A stretch of DNA of 6,640 nucleotides, from assembly GCA_026991065.1 (NCBI GenBank), contig JALXCG010000291.1, forward strand, positions 1 through 6,640, in the 5' to 3' direction. The notes under the pieces were generated by a model. The model was not told the origin of the DNA. It did no database searches and worked only from the letters and a program-made list of their open reading frames with translations. Of this stretch, positions 1 to 6,640 are shown piece by piece. How positions within the stretch are numbered: position 1 is the first letter of the stretch; each line of letters starts with the position of its first letter. The DNA is from JALXCG01 sp026991065 [NCBI: Gemmatimonadota bacterium] (GTDB lineage Bacteria; GCA-2686955). A program made the translations under genes and the position numbers.

Positions 1-2
1 TC

Positions 3-833
3 CACCATCCGGATCTGCCGGACCCGGCCCCGTTGCCACCCCCACCCGGCGGGTTCCAGCCCGACCTGATTCGGCGCCGACTGCTCACCTCGCCGGGATT
101 GACGGCGCCGATGAAGGAGTGGATTCGTCACTGCTATCGAGAAGATGTGCGCTTCGCCGACGTGTGGCTGGGGCGGTTGCTGGCCCGCCTGCGGGAGAGT
201 GGCAAGGCGGAAAACACGCTCATTCTGGTGGTTTCCGACCACGGCGAGGAGTTCTGGGAGCACGGCGGCGCCGAGCATGGCCACACGCTCCACCGCGAGT
301 TGTTGTGGGTGCCGGGGATCTGGGTGTTGCCGCGGAGCGGGGGGAGTGAGGCGATGGACCGGGTACGCGCGGCGTGGCGCAGTGCGGGAGAAAGCAACGG
401 CGCACGGCACCTGCGGGGGCCGGTCCGTCTGCTCGATGTGGCGCCGACACTGCTCGATCTCTGTGGGCTGGCGCCGCTGGAGGGCGCGCGCGGACAGAGC
501 CTGGCCGCGGCATTCGCGTCCGGTCAGGCGCCCCCCTTTGCGCCGACCCTGGCCGAGGGGCTTCTCTACGGTGCGCAGCAGCGGGCACTCTTGACCGCGC
601 GGTGGAAACTGATCCGCAACCTGGAGACCGGCGCGGAGTCTCTCTACGATCGGCTTCAAGACAGCGGCGAGACGCACGACCTGATCGCGACCTGCGACCC
701 GGCGCTGCGCACCGCGCTGGCGGCAACGCTGGATTCGCTGGTGGCCACCTGCCCGCCGCTGGGCGCCTCGCTGGTGCCGCTTGATGCGGCGACGCGCAAG
801 CAATTGGAGAGCCTGGGTTATCTGGGTTGGTAG
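3..833 (+). CDS. Sulfatase / alkaline-phosphatase-superfamily hydrolase, C-terminal fragment (5' end outside window)
   Basis: The reading frame is open to the left edge of the window, so this is the last 276 residues of a longer protein; a TTG at 33 is not its real start. Sulfatases of this superfamily hydrolyse sulfate (or phosphate) esters using a formylglycine or similar nucleophile plus a divalent metal. Seen here: the metal-site motif SDHGEE at fragment residues 78-83, followed by EFWEHGG and HGHTLH (92-97), the usual second half of the active site. Further on come LDVAPTLLDLCGL (144-156), RGQSL (163-167), ARWKLIRN (199-206), LYDRLQDSGETHDL (214-227) and a terminal LESLGYLG (268-275), which match the family's C-terminal subdomain. 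The nucleophile motif (C/S-x-P-S-R) would lie upstream and cannot be checked, so substrate and catalytic competence are unknown. The gene ends in TAG and converges on the lipoprotein gene. A phosphoglycerol-transferase-like or phosphodiesterase relative is a possible alternative. Confidence 0.9.
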   Translation, partial: HHPDLPDPAPLPPPPGGFQPDLIRRRLLTSPGLTAPMKEWIRHCYREDVRFADVWLGRLLARLRESGKAENTLILVVSDHGEEFWEHGGAEHGHTLHRELLWVPGIWVLPRSGGSEAMDRVRAAWRSAGESNGARHLRGPVRLLDVAPTLLDLCGLAPLEGARGQSLAAAFASGQAPPFAPTLAEGLLYGAQQRALLTARWKLIRNLETGAESLYDRLQDSGETHDLIATCDPALRTALAATLDSLVATCPPLGASLVPLDAATRKQLESLGYLGW

Positions 834-839
834 GCGACC

Positions 840-877
840 CCGGCTGCGACAACGCCCGGGAGCGTCGGGTCAGCCGG
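840..877. terminator. Imperfect stem between convergent genes, possible bidirectional terminator
   Basis: CCGGCTG at 840-846 is perfectly complementary to CAGCCGG at 871-877, and CGAC at 847-850 to GTCG at 864-867. Together they form an 11-bp stem with a 3-nt bulge (868-870) and a 13-nt loop. It lies between the facing stop codons and overlaps the lipoprotein's stop codon. No T-run follows on either strand, so it is not a canonical intrinsic terminator, and in GC-rich DNA such a stem can occur by chance. Confidence 0.3.
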
Positions 878-3458
878 CAGCGGGGACCACGTTGGAGACC
901 GCGCGGGGGGCGATCGCCTGGATTCTGAAGGAGTGCTCCACAAAAGAGCGCTCTTCGCGGTCGAAGTGAAACACAACCTCGCCCTGGTCGTCGGCGATTC
1001 CAGCGCGCAGGAACTGGGCATCATCCAGATCCAGGGTCGCGCCCATGACGGGCACATAGGTACGCCCCTCGCCGCTGCGGCTGTAGGCCAGATTGACCCG
1101 CGAGCCCGGTTCGGCGCCGCGCACGCGCACCGTCGGCGATCCGCCCGGCCGGATGCCCCAGGCATCGAGTTGCAGCACGTGGGTGTTCAGGTCGGCGGTG
1201 AAGATGCCGCGACCGTGGGTAGCGGCCAGCAGGGTTTCCGAGTTGTTCATGAAAACCACCTCGTCGACCGAAACCGCCGCCGGCCCAAAGGTTGAAGCGC
1301 TCCAGGTGGTCCCGCCGTCGGTCGATGAGAAGAGCCCCATCTCGGTGCCGGCGAAAAGCCAATCGGGATCAGCCGGATGGCGGGCAATCCCCCGCACCGG
1401 CGCGTCGGGAAGAGCGGTGGGTTCGGTGCCGCAGATCGGACGCCAATTGAACCCTCCATCGTCGGTCCCCCAGAGCCCGTTCGGTTCAAAACCACCGAGC
1501 GCCACGTAGACCCGCTGCGGGTCCCATGGGTCGATCATGATGCGGGTGACATAGCGGTTGGGCAGGGGATTCTTGAACATGTTGTTGTCGACGATGCGCC
1601 AGTCGGGCTCCGCCGCGGTGCCGTTCTCGGTGCGAAACACCTCGCCATCGTTCAGCCCCACCCAGATGATGTCCGAGTTGCCGCTGGCAACCGCGATGGC
1701 GCTGTGGTTGGTGACCAATCCGGGCCGGATCTCCTCCCACTGCGGCTGGCCGACAGCCTGCACGTCGGGTGAACGCCACAAGCTGTAGCCTCCGGCCAGC
1801 ATCACCCGCGGGTTGTTCGGGTCGAGTATGAAGGGAGCAATGAAATTGGCCCGCGAGCCGGCGTCGGGGAGGTTCGCGGTGATGCCGGCAGCGGAGTAGC
1901 CCCGGTTGCGCGAACGGAAAATCTGCAGCACGATGTACTCGCCGTAGAGCTGATGCGGATCGGTCGGATCGATGGCACAGAACCCACCATCGCCGCCATA
2001 GGTCAGGTGGGCAACCGGATCGTCGCCGATCAGCCGCTGAGTGCCGTTGTCCTGGGTGCCGCCGACGATCAGATCATCCGGGCCATCCCCGGCGGCGCCG
2101 TAGAGTTGCATCGCCACATAGTCCTGATCGCAACGACTCCAGCCGGAAGAGGTAGAGGCTTCGTAGATCCTCTCGGCGCGCCAGACACCGCCATCGTTGC
2201 AGACATAAACCGTGGTGTTTTCACCACCATCGAAGCCCGGCTCGGCAACAAAGGCGTGCAGATCCACATGCGGCTGCTCGCCACCGATATAGCCGCTGCT
2301 GATCTGAGTCAGGGTGACGCCGCCATCGGTGCTCTTCAGAACATTCAGTCCGCCGGTGAGGAGAAAGTCCGGATCCGTGGGATCGACCCAGAGCGGGTTG
2401 GCGTACCACGAGACCGCCGACTGGTCACTCAGCGTGCGGCGGCTGTAGCTATGCCCCCCATCCTCGGAGCGCCAGATCACGCCGCCATCGATCGCCACGG
2501 AAGCGTAGACCAGATCGGGATCGCTGGGCGCGTAGGCCAACTCGATCCGGGGGTCAAAGCCCACCAGTTCATCGAGACCAGCGGCGATCTCCCAGGTGGA
2601 ACCGCCATCGGTGGTGTAGAGGGCGCGGTGGACCCAGTTGCTGGTGTAGTCGAGGATGTGGGCAACCGCTTTCTGGTCATCGGTCGGATCGAAAGCGACA
2701 TAGAAGGAGCCTTGGGCCGGGCGCACGTTTTCCCAGGTGTCGCCGGCATCGCTGCTGCGGTAGATGCCACCGTAGCGAACCGCGGCCAGGATCCGCCGCG
2801 GATCCTGCCGGGAGATGGCGATGCGACAGACGTTCCCCCACTCCGCGGTGGCCGGCATCTGCTCCCAGTGACCGCCCCCATCGGTGGAGCGCAAGAGCCC
2901 CGCGCCGCCGATCGCGTCGTAGTTGAAGAAGCCTTCGCCGGTGCCGGCATAGAGCAGGTCCGGGTTGTCCGGCGCCATTGCCATGCAGCCGATCGCCAGA
3001 CTCGGTAGCCAGTCATCGCTCGGCGTCCAGTGGAGCCCGCGGTCGGTGGAGTGGAAAATGCCGCCGGAAACACTTCCGGCCCATAGCCGTGCCGGATCGC
3101 GCGGGTCGATCAGCAGCGAGCGGGTGCGGCCGCCGACATTGCGCGGGCCGCGCTCGATCCATTCGATGCTGTTCGCGTTCTCCGCCTGCGTCCGCAGGGC
3201 GTTGGCCAACCATTGATCGTGGGCGTGACGCCACGCGTCCGGTGCGATCCGCCCATCGGCCCCGAGCCAGGTCAGACGGCGCCAGCGCCAGGCATCGTAG
3301 GGATGCCCGGCGGCGACGACCGCGGCCTCAACAGACGGGGGTTGAGCCGGCACCTTCGGAACTGGTGCCAAGTGGGTTGAACAACCGCCAAAGAGGCCGA
3401 TTGCCGGCAGCAAAAGAACCTGTTTCAGGGTTCCGGGCGGAGTGGCGGGAAAACGCAT
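870..3458 (-). CDS. Lipoprotein with Asp-box (BNR/sortilin-VPS10-like) beta-propeller repeats
   Basis: This is a predicted surface lipoprotein of 862 residues. Residues 1-26 look like a lipoprotein signal peptide: a Lys/Arg-bearing start, a hydrophobic stretch VLLLPAIGLF and a lipobox-like FGGC with Cys26. Ser at +2 would fit outer-membrane sorting. A Pro/Val-rich linker follows to about 45. Residues 105-760 are propeller repeats with Asp boxes (S-x-D-x-G-x-x-W) at about 137-144, 191-198, 235-242, 282-289, 331-338, 376-383, 665-672 and 712-719, spaced 44-54 residues within each run, with degenerate copies between. GGTQDNGT (466-473) and GGDGGF (488-493) are typical of the large BNR 'glycosyl hydrolase-like' proteins, most of which have no proven enzyme activity. 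Residues 765-862 look like a beta-sandwich module ending QAIAPRAVSNVV, seen at the C-terminus of many secreted proteins. The ATG is supported by the signal peptide and a GGAG site. Function is unknown; binding or adhesion is the best inference. Confidence 0.9.
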   Translation of the reverse strand: MRFPATPPGTLKQVLLLPAIGLFGGCSTHLAPVPKVPAQPPSVEAAVVAAGHPYDAWRWRRLTWLGADGRIAPDAWRHAHDQWLANALRTQAENANSIEWIERGPRNVGGRTRSLLIDPRDPARLWAGSVSGGIFHSTDRGLHWTPSDDWLPSLAIGCMAMAPDNPDLLYAGTGEGFFNYDAIGGAGLLRSTDGGGHWEQMPATAEWGNVCRIAISRQDPRRILAAVRYGGIYRSSDAGDTWENVRPAQGSFYVAFDPTDDQKAVAHILDYTSNWVHRALYTTDGGSTWEIAAGLDELVGFDPRIELAYAPSDPDLVYASVAIDGGVIWRSEDGGHSYSRRTLSDQSAVSWYANPLWVDPTDPDFLLTGGLNVLKSTDGGVTLTQISSGYIGGEQPHVDLHAFVAEPGFDGGENTTVYVCNDGGVWRAERIYEASTSSGWSRCDQDYVAMQLYGAAGDGPDDLIVGGTQDNGTQRLIGDDPVAHLTYGGDGGFCAIDPTDPHQLYGEYIVLQIFRSRNRGYSAAGITANLPDAGSRANFIAPFILDPNNPRVMLAGGYSLWRSPDVQAVGQPQWEEIRPGLVTNHSAIAVASGNSDIIWVGLNDGEVFRTENGTAAEPDWRIVDNNMFKNPLPNRYVTRIMIDPWDPQRVYVALGGFEPNGLWGTDDGGFNWRPICGTEPTALPDAPVRGIARHPADPDWLFAGTEMGLFSSTDGGTTWSASTFGPAAVSVDEVVFMNNSETLLAATHGRGIFTADLNTHVLQLDAWGIRPGGSPTVRVRGAEPGSRVNLAYSRSGEGRTYVPVMGATLDLDDAQFLRAGIADDQGEVVFHFDREERSFVEHSFRIQAIAPRAVSNVVPAAG

Positions 3459-3589
3459 GCGCGGCTCCAGAGGTGATCAGAGTAAGCGGGTCGACTGCAG
3501 GTTAACCCGAGCACCGACACAATCTCCCGGAGAATCTCACCGCCGGGCAATGGCTGGATGAGCGGTTTCGGGCTCCTCTCTCGGTTCTC
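3459..3589 (-). other. Intergenic region with small inverted/direct repeat (3523-3533)
   Basis: This 131-bp gap lies between the GreA-fusion stop and the lipoprotein start. It could carry the promoter of the lipoprotein gene, but I could not find a convincing -35/-10 pair. It contains the dyad TCTCC-C-GGAGA at 3523-3533; read on the minus strand, GAGATT occurs twice, 12 bases apart, across the same dyad. No terminator with a T-run follows the GreA-fusion stop. No small ORF here has a believable start and ribosome binding site. Confidence 0.35.
3465..3468 (-). promoter_or_regulatory. Ribosome binding site of the propeller lipoprotein gene
   Basis: Read on the minus strand, GGAG stands six bases before the ATG at 3458. 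This is a good Shine-Dalgarno match and spacing. Together with the signal peptide that begins at this Met, it fixes the start. Confidence 0.65.
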
Positions 3590-5494
3590 TCAGGGATCCT
3601 CACCAAATGTGCCCACCGCCAGAATGCGGACTTTGCGCAGGCCATCCGGCAGTTCGAACTCGATCACTTCACCGACGCGCCGGCGATTGAGGGAGCGGCC
3701 AAGAGGAGATCCCACGGAAACAAACGAACGTTCGGGATCGGAGAGTTCATTGGGTACCAGGTGGATCACCTGCTCGGGGCCGTCGGGGAGGTCCTGAATG
3801 CGGGCTGAGCGCAACACCGAGGCCTGATCAACGGCGCAGCGCACCCCATCGATATCCGCCACTGCTTGCAGGCGCGGCAAGAGTTGTTGCAGCATATTTT
3901 CGACATGCGCTTTGCGCTGCTTGGCAGCGTCATACTCGGCGTTTTCGCGCAGATCCCCGTGAGCCGCCGCGGTTTCCAACTTGCGCGGGATCTCGATCCG
4001 CAATTCGCGGTCCAGGCGCTCAATATCCTGGCGCAGGCGGTCAACCATGGTGCGCGCGGCCGGGATTTCGTCGACCTTCAGCACCAGGCGACCATCGGTG
4101 GTGGCGTCACCAGCCCCCGCCGCCGGTCGATTCTTCTGCGCGGCAACCACCTTGGCGCGCCGCGACACATCCTTCTTGCTGGCCGGCTTGCGACTGGTAC
4201 GAACGGCTGCTTTGGGCTTTCCCAGGGTAAAGGCCCGCGATCTGGCGTTGTAGGAAACCCCGCCCTCCCCTTTGCGAATCGCGCTGCGCACGTTCTCCAG
4301 CCAGGCGTCCCATTCGTCGACATAGAGCAACCCCTGGCCGGTGAATTCGGCCCGCAGCCCAAGGTCGGTCAGCTTGCCCGGGTGGTAGCGCACATAGTCT
4401 TCCAGGACCCGCAACGGATCGCGGCGCAGCTCCCGCCGAATCTCCTCTTTGTAGAAGAGAACCCGCACCGGCCACTCGCTGGGACTCACCAACTGATGCT
4501 TGGCAACATCAAGCGGCTCGGTGTGACGCTGGCCCACCGCACTCACCAGGGTCACTTCCCGGCCATCGCAAGAGTCGATGCGCCAATACTCGTTGCGCCC
4601 GGTGCGCACAAACTCTCCGGGCCGCCACTGCAAGGCCCGCGCGATGCGCTCCAATTCCGCCAGCGGTTCCGGGCTGCGCGGCGCCCGGCGCAGATCGCCT
4701 GCCGCGGCCTCAACGCCGTCGCCATAGAGAGCGACCAAAGCATCCGCGGCGAGATCCGCCACCGCCGCCGGGAACACACCCGTCTCCTGCGCCACGCCGC
4801 GCGCCAGTTCCCACACCGCCCCGGGGCGCTCCGCTTCCTGCAGCGCCAGGAGCATCAGCTCCAGCTCACTCTCAATCTCGACATCTCGTCGCGCCAGGCG
4901 GCTGAAGAAAGCGGTCAGCACTTCCACATCCGCATCGCTGATCTGCACCGCCAGCAGTTCCAGCCACAGATCGATATCCGCCGGGCTACCGTGATTGCTC
5001 ACCTGGTCCGCCGCCGCATGCAGCAGAGGCCGCAGCAGTTCGGGCGAACTCCCGGTGCTGTCCAGGGCTCGCGCCACAGCGAGGCGATAGCGAGCCGGAA
5101 TCCGTTTCGGGTCCCGCTCCGCCAGGGTCGCCCCCACCCGCGCCAACTCGGCCTCGTCGCCCATCTGCCCCAGCGCCCGCAGCAGCGCGGCCGCATGCGG
5201 GCTGTCGACCTCTTCGGCGCCGGCAATGCGGGCCGCCGCCGCCAGTTGTGGCCATCGCCCATGGCTGGCGAGATCATCCAACGCAGCCCCGACCAGGGGC
5301 ATCCCGGGTTCGCCGGCAAGCAGCCCGCGCAGAAAGACAATGGCAAACCCGCCCGCCGCGCGGGGCAGTTCGCCGGTGGCGATCTCACCGCTTTGAATCG
5401 CATCCAGAACGCGCGCCACCAGCGCCAAGTCGTCAGTCTCGATCTCGCCGGCGGTGGCCGCCCAGGGGACTTGTTCGAGCAAAGATTGGGTCAT
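3590..5494 (-). CDS. greA: GreA/GreB-family transcription elongation factor fused to a large N-terminal helical region
   Basis: This 634-residue protein ends in a complete GreA-type module (about 474-634), whereas ordinary GreA is about 158 residues. Gre factors enter the RNA polymerase secondary channel and stimulate cleavage of backtracked RNA. The coiled coil (about 480-545) carries HGDLRENAEY at 512-521. Its D514 and E517 match the catalytic acidic pair at the coiled-coil tip (D41 and E44 in E. coli GreA). The FKBP-like C-terminal domain is recognisable by VGSPLGRSL (594-602) and the terminal beta-strands. Residues 1-290 are Ala/Leu-rich and look like an alpha-helical (TPR- or HEAT-like) solenoid. 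Residues 291-425 form a separate globular region containing RPGEFV, EYWRID and DEWDAWLENVRSAIRKGEGG. A Lys/Arg/Ala-rich linker spans about 426-468. Chlamydia and Borrelia have similarly oversized GreA proteins, so the fusion is unlikely to be an assembly error. The start is the first ATG after an in-frame TGA; its Shine-Dalgarno site is poor. GreA versus GreB is not resolved. Confidence 0.92.
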   Translation of the reverse strand: MTQSLLEQVPWAATAGEIETDDLALVARVLDAIQSGEIATGELPRAAGGFAIVFLRGLLAGEPGMPLVGAALDDLASHGRWPQLAAAARIAGAEEVDSPHAAALLRALGQMGDEAELARVGATLAERDPKRIPARYRLAVARALDSTGSSPELLRPLLHAAADQVSNHGSPADIDLWLELLAVQISDADVEVLTAFFSRLARRDVEIESELELMLLALQEAERPGAVWELARGVAQETGVFPAAVADLAADALVALYGDGVEAAAGDLRRAPRSPEPLAELERIARALQWRPGEFVRTGRNEYWRIDSCDGREVTLVSAVGQRHTEPLDVAKHQLVSPSEWPVRVLFYKEEIRRELRRDPLRVLEDYVRYHPGKLTDLGLRAEFTGQGLLYVDEWDAWLENVRSAIRKGEGGVSYNARSRAFTLGKPKAAVRTSRKPASKKDVSRRAKVVAAQKNRPAAGAGDATTDGRLVLKVDEIPAARTMVDRLRQDIERLDRELRIEIPRKLETAAAHGDLRENAEYDAAKQRKAHVENMLQQLLPRLQAVADIDGVRCAVDQASVLRSARIQDLPDGPEQVIHLVPNELSDPERSFVSVGSPLGRSLNRRRVGEVIEFELPDGLRKVRILAVGTFGEDP

Positions 5495-5505
5495 GGGAAT
5501 TGAAC

Positions 5506-5519
5506 TACTTTCAAAAGTA
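5506..5519. promoter_or_regulatory. Perfect 14-bp AT-rich palindrome in the leader of the GreA-fusion gene
   Basis: TACTTT-CA-AAAGTA is a perfect dyad with 6-bp arms, in a 30-bp AT-rich gap (5495-5524) inside otherwise very GC-rich DNA. It lies 12-25 bases upstream of the GreA-fusion ATG. It could be an operator half-site pair, or a small RNA hairpin near the start codon. The only Shine-Dalgarno-like string, GAAAG on the minus strand (5508-5512), lies inside it, 13 bases before the ATG, which is longer than the usual spacing. Its role is inferred only. Confidence 0.35.
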
Positions 5520-5524
5520 CCAGG

Positions 5525-6640
5525 TCATCGAATCAGGAGCAGCGCTTGATCCCGCACTGCTCCCGCGCAGTCTAAACGCGCCCAGTAGACACCGCTTGCC
5601 ACGGCCAGATCACGGTCGTCGCGGCCATCCCAGGCAAAAGCATGGCGCCCCGCCGCCAGCGTGCCGGCGGCCAGTGTGCGGACCACCCGACCGGCACCAT
5701 CGTAGATCCGCAGTTGCGCCGGCCCCGCGGGCAGATCAACGAGCAGAGTCGTGCGCGGGTTGAAGGGGTTGGGCCGCGCCGGGTGCAACCGAACCACCGG
5801 CTGGGGAACGCCATCCCCCTCCCCCTCCGCACCTCCGCGCGGCGAGCCGATCGAGGTTGGCCGCTCGCGTTGCAACACCACGCTCGCCTGCGTGCGGCTC
5901 GCGAACCGGGCCGCAAACTCGGCCCCACGGCTTTCATTCGCCGGCGGCAGCCACACGTTCCAGGTCTCGGTGGGGATATCCAAGCCAAAAGGAATCTCCC
6001 GGAACCAGATTCCCCACTGCCCCCACTGCACACCATCGCCGGTTTCCGGCCAGCGGGTCTCGCCGCAGCCATCGCAGTAGTAGTTCAGGTGTTCATCGGC
6101 GGGAATCTGATCGACATCCTGCAGGGTCAGCGCGCCGCCGGCGGTGGGACTGATCCATTCGTTGAAAAAGCCCGGAGACTGCAGCATGCGAAGGCCGTCG
6201 CCGTCGATCTCGTCGCGGGTCAGCGGTGAGGCATCTTCGGCATCGCTGTAGAAAACAAAATCGGTGACCTCCGGATTGGCGTCGGAGATCCAGAGCATGT
6301 GGCGCAGACTGGGGAAAACAAGCTGGTGCACAATCGTCTCCACCACCACCATCTGCCGATAGAAAAAGACCGTCCCCTCCATCAGGTCCACCAGCCCGCC
6401 GATCGAGACGAAAAAGCTGTTCACCACCCGCACCGGCCCATCGATCGGCGCACGATCCTTGTAGTCGACGCTGCCATCTTCCTCGGTCAACCAGGGAGAG
6501 AAAGGCAACATCCGGGCACGGTATTTCACCCGGTCGAAGAGATTGACGCCACTCCCGCCAAGCGCCGGCAAGATGCGCAACTCCTCCAGAAGTGCCGGGT
6601 TTCCAGGTGCGAAACGCTCCCGATAACGGTCGGTCAGGAC
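5525..6640 (-). CDS. Secreted protein with C-terminal FlgD-Ig-like domain, 3' part (5' end outside window)
   Basis: The frame is open to the right edge of the window, giving 371 residues of the C-terminal part; a TTG at 6580 is not a credible start. The last ~86 residues (286-371 of the fragment) are a FlgD-Ig-like module: ARPNPFNPRTTL with PNPFNP at 290-295, RIYDGAGRVVRTL, GRHAFAWDGRDD, and VASGVYWARL before a short end at LLLIR. In FCB-group and related phyla this module sits at the end of many secreted or surface proteins, often as a sorting or anchoring tail. The preceding ~250 residues I do not recognise. They are rich in Trp, Phe, Tyr and Asp, and include VFFYRQMVVVETIVHQLVF, a CDGCGE Cys pair (189 and 192) and a Trp-rich patch VQWGQWGIWF (204-213). 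A low-complexity Gly/Glu/Pro linker (about 260-282) joins them to the tail. The gene ends 30 bp before the GreA-fusion start and may be co-transcribed with it. Confidence 0.87.
   Translation of the reverse strand, partial: VLTDRYRERFAPGNPALLEELRILPALGGSGVNLFDRVKYRARMLPFSPWLTEEDGSVDYKDRAPIDGPVRVVNSFFVSIGGLVDLMEGTVFFYRQMVVVETIVHQLVFPSLRHMLWISDANPEVTDFVFYSDAEDASPLTRDEIDGDGLRMLQSPGFFNEWISPTAGGALTLQDVDQIPADEHLNYYCDGCGETRWPETGDGVQWGQWGIWFREIPFGLDIPTETWNVWLPPANESRGAEFAARFASRTQASVVLQRERPTSIGSPRGGAEGEGDGVPQPVVRLHPARPNPFNPRTTLLVDLPAGPAQLRIYDGAGRVVRTLAAGTLAAGRHAFAWDGRDDRDLAVASGVYWARLDCAGAVRDQALLLIR

Noticed and set aside
220-852. 210-residue ORF on the - strand
   Set aside because: It is antisense to the sulfatase, Pro/Arg/Ala-rich and without family features, so it is a shadow.
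1953-3008. 351-residue ORF on the + strand
   Set aside because: It is antisense to the propeller lipoprotein and is a mirror of its repeats; no motif, ribosome binding site or plausible start supports it.
3459-3589. Sigma-70-type promoter for the lipoprotein gene
   Set aside because: TTGCCC and TAACCT strings exist on the minus strand but do not have a workable 16-18 bp spacing with a partner hexamer.
3866-5503. 545-residue ORF on the + strand
   Set aside because: It is antisense to the GreA fusion, whose homology is clear. The translation is rich in Arg, Gln, His and Pro with no recognisable motifs, as expected for a shadow frame in GC-rich DNA.
5492-5527. Possible stop-codon readthrough fusing the FlgD-domain protein to the GreA fusion
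   Set aside because: The two genes are in the same frame with only a TGA and ten codons between them. However, the FlgD-Ig module ends naturally at this stop, and two other genes here also end in TGA, so recoding is unlikely.
1-6640. CRISPR, tRNA, insertion sequence, toxin-antitoxin or phage defence genes
   Set aside because: I saw no spaced identical repeats, cloverleaf-like sequences, transposase motifs or terminal inverted repeats, and no small paired ORFs outside the shadows.

Overview
The window is GC-rich (about two thirds G+C by eye) and densely coding. It holds one 3' gene fragment on the + strand, two complete genes on the - strand and one 3' gene fragment on the - strand. The gene content suggests a diderm bacterium of the FCB or an allied candidate phylum (for example Eisenbacteria, Latescibacteria, Krumholzibacteriota or Gemmatimonadota-like lineages). 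Three features point that way: a C-terminal FlgD-Ig-like module with a PNPFNP motif on a secreted protein, a large Asp-box (BNR/sortilin-like) propeller lipoprotein, and a GreA-type elongation factor carried on a very large N-terminal extension, as in Chlamydia and Borrelia. This placement is inference; there is no rRNA or marker gene in the window.

Layout. Positions 3-833 (+) hold the C-terminal part of a sulfatase/arylsulfatase-type hydrolase whose catalytic Cys/Ser region lies upstream of the window. It converges on the 862-residue Asp-box propeller lipoprotein at 870-3458 (-), with only 36 bp between the stop codons and an imperfect stem there. A 131-bp gap (3459-3589) separates the lipoprotein from the 634-residue GreA fusion protein at 3590-5494 (-). 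A 30-bp AT-rich gap with a perfect 14-bp palindrome separates that gene from a secreted FlgD-Ig-domain protein (5525-6640, -), whose 5' end runs off the window.

The three - strand genes are transcribed in the order FlgD-domain protein, GreA fusion, propeller lipoprotein. The first two may share a transcript. The 131-bp gap and good ribosome binding site before the third leave room for its own promoter, though I could not identify a convincing one. Two of the - strand products are cell-surface or secreted and one is cytoplasmic and bound to RNA polymerase, so no shared pathway is evident.

I found no tRNA, rRNA, CRISPR array, insertion sequence or defence system. The most noteworthy item is the architecture of the GreA fusion. 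The rest looks like ordinary chromosomal sequence from a poorly characterised phylum.
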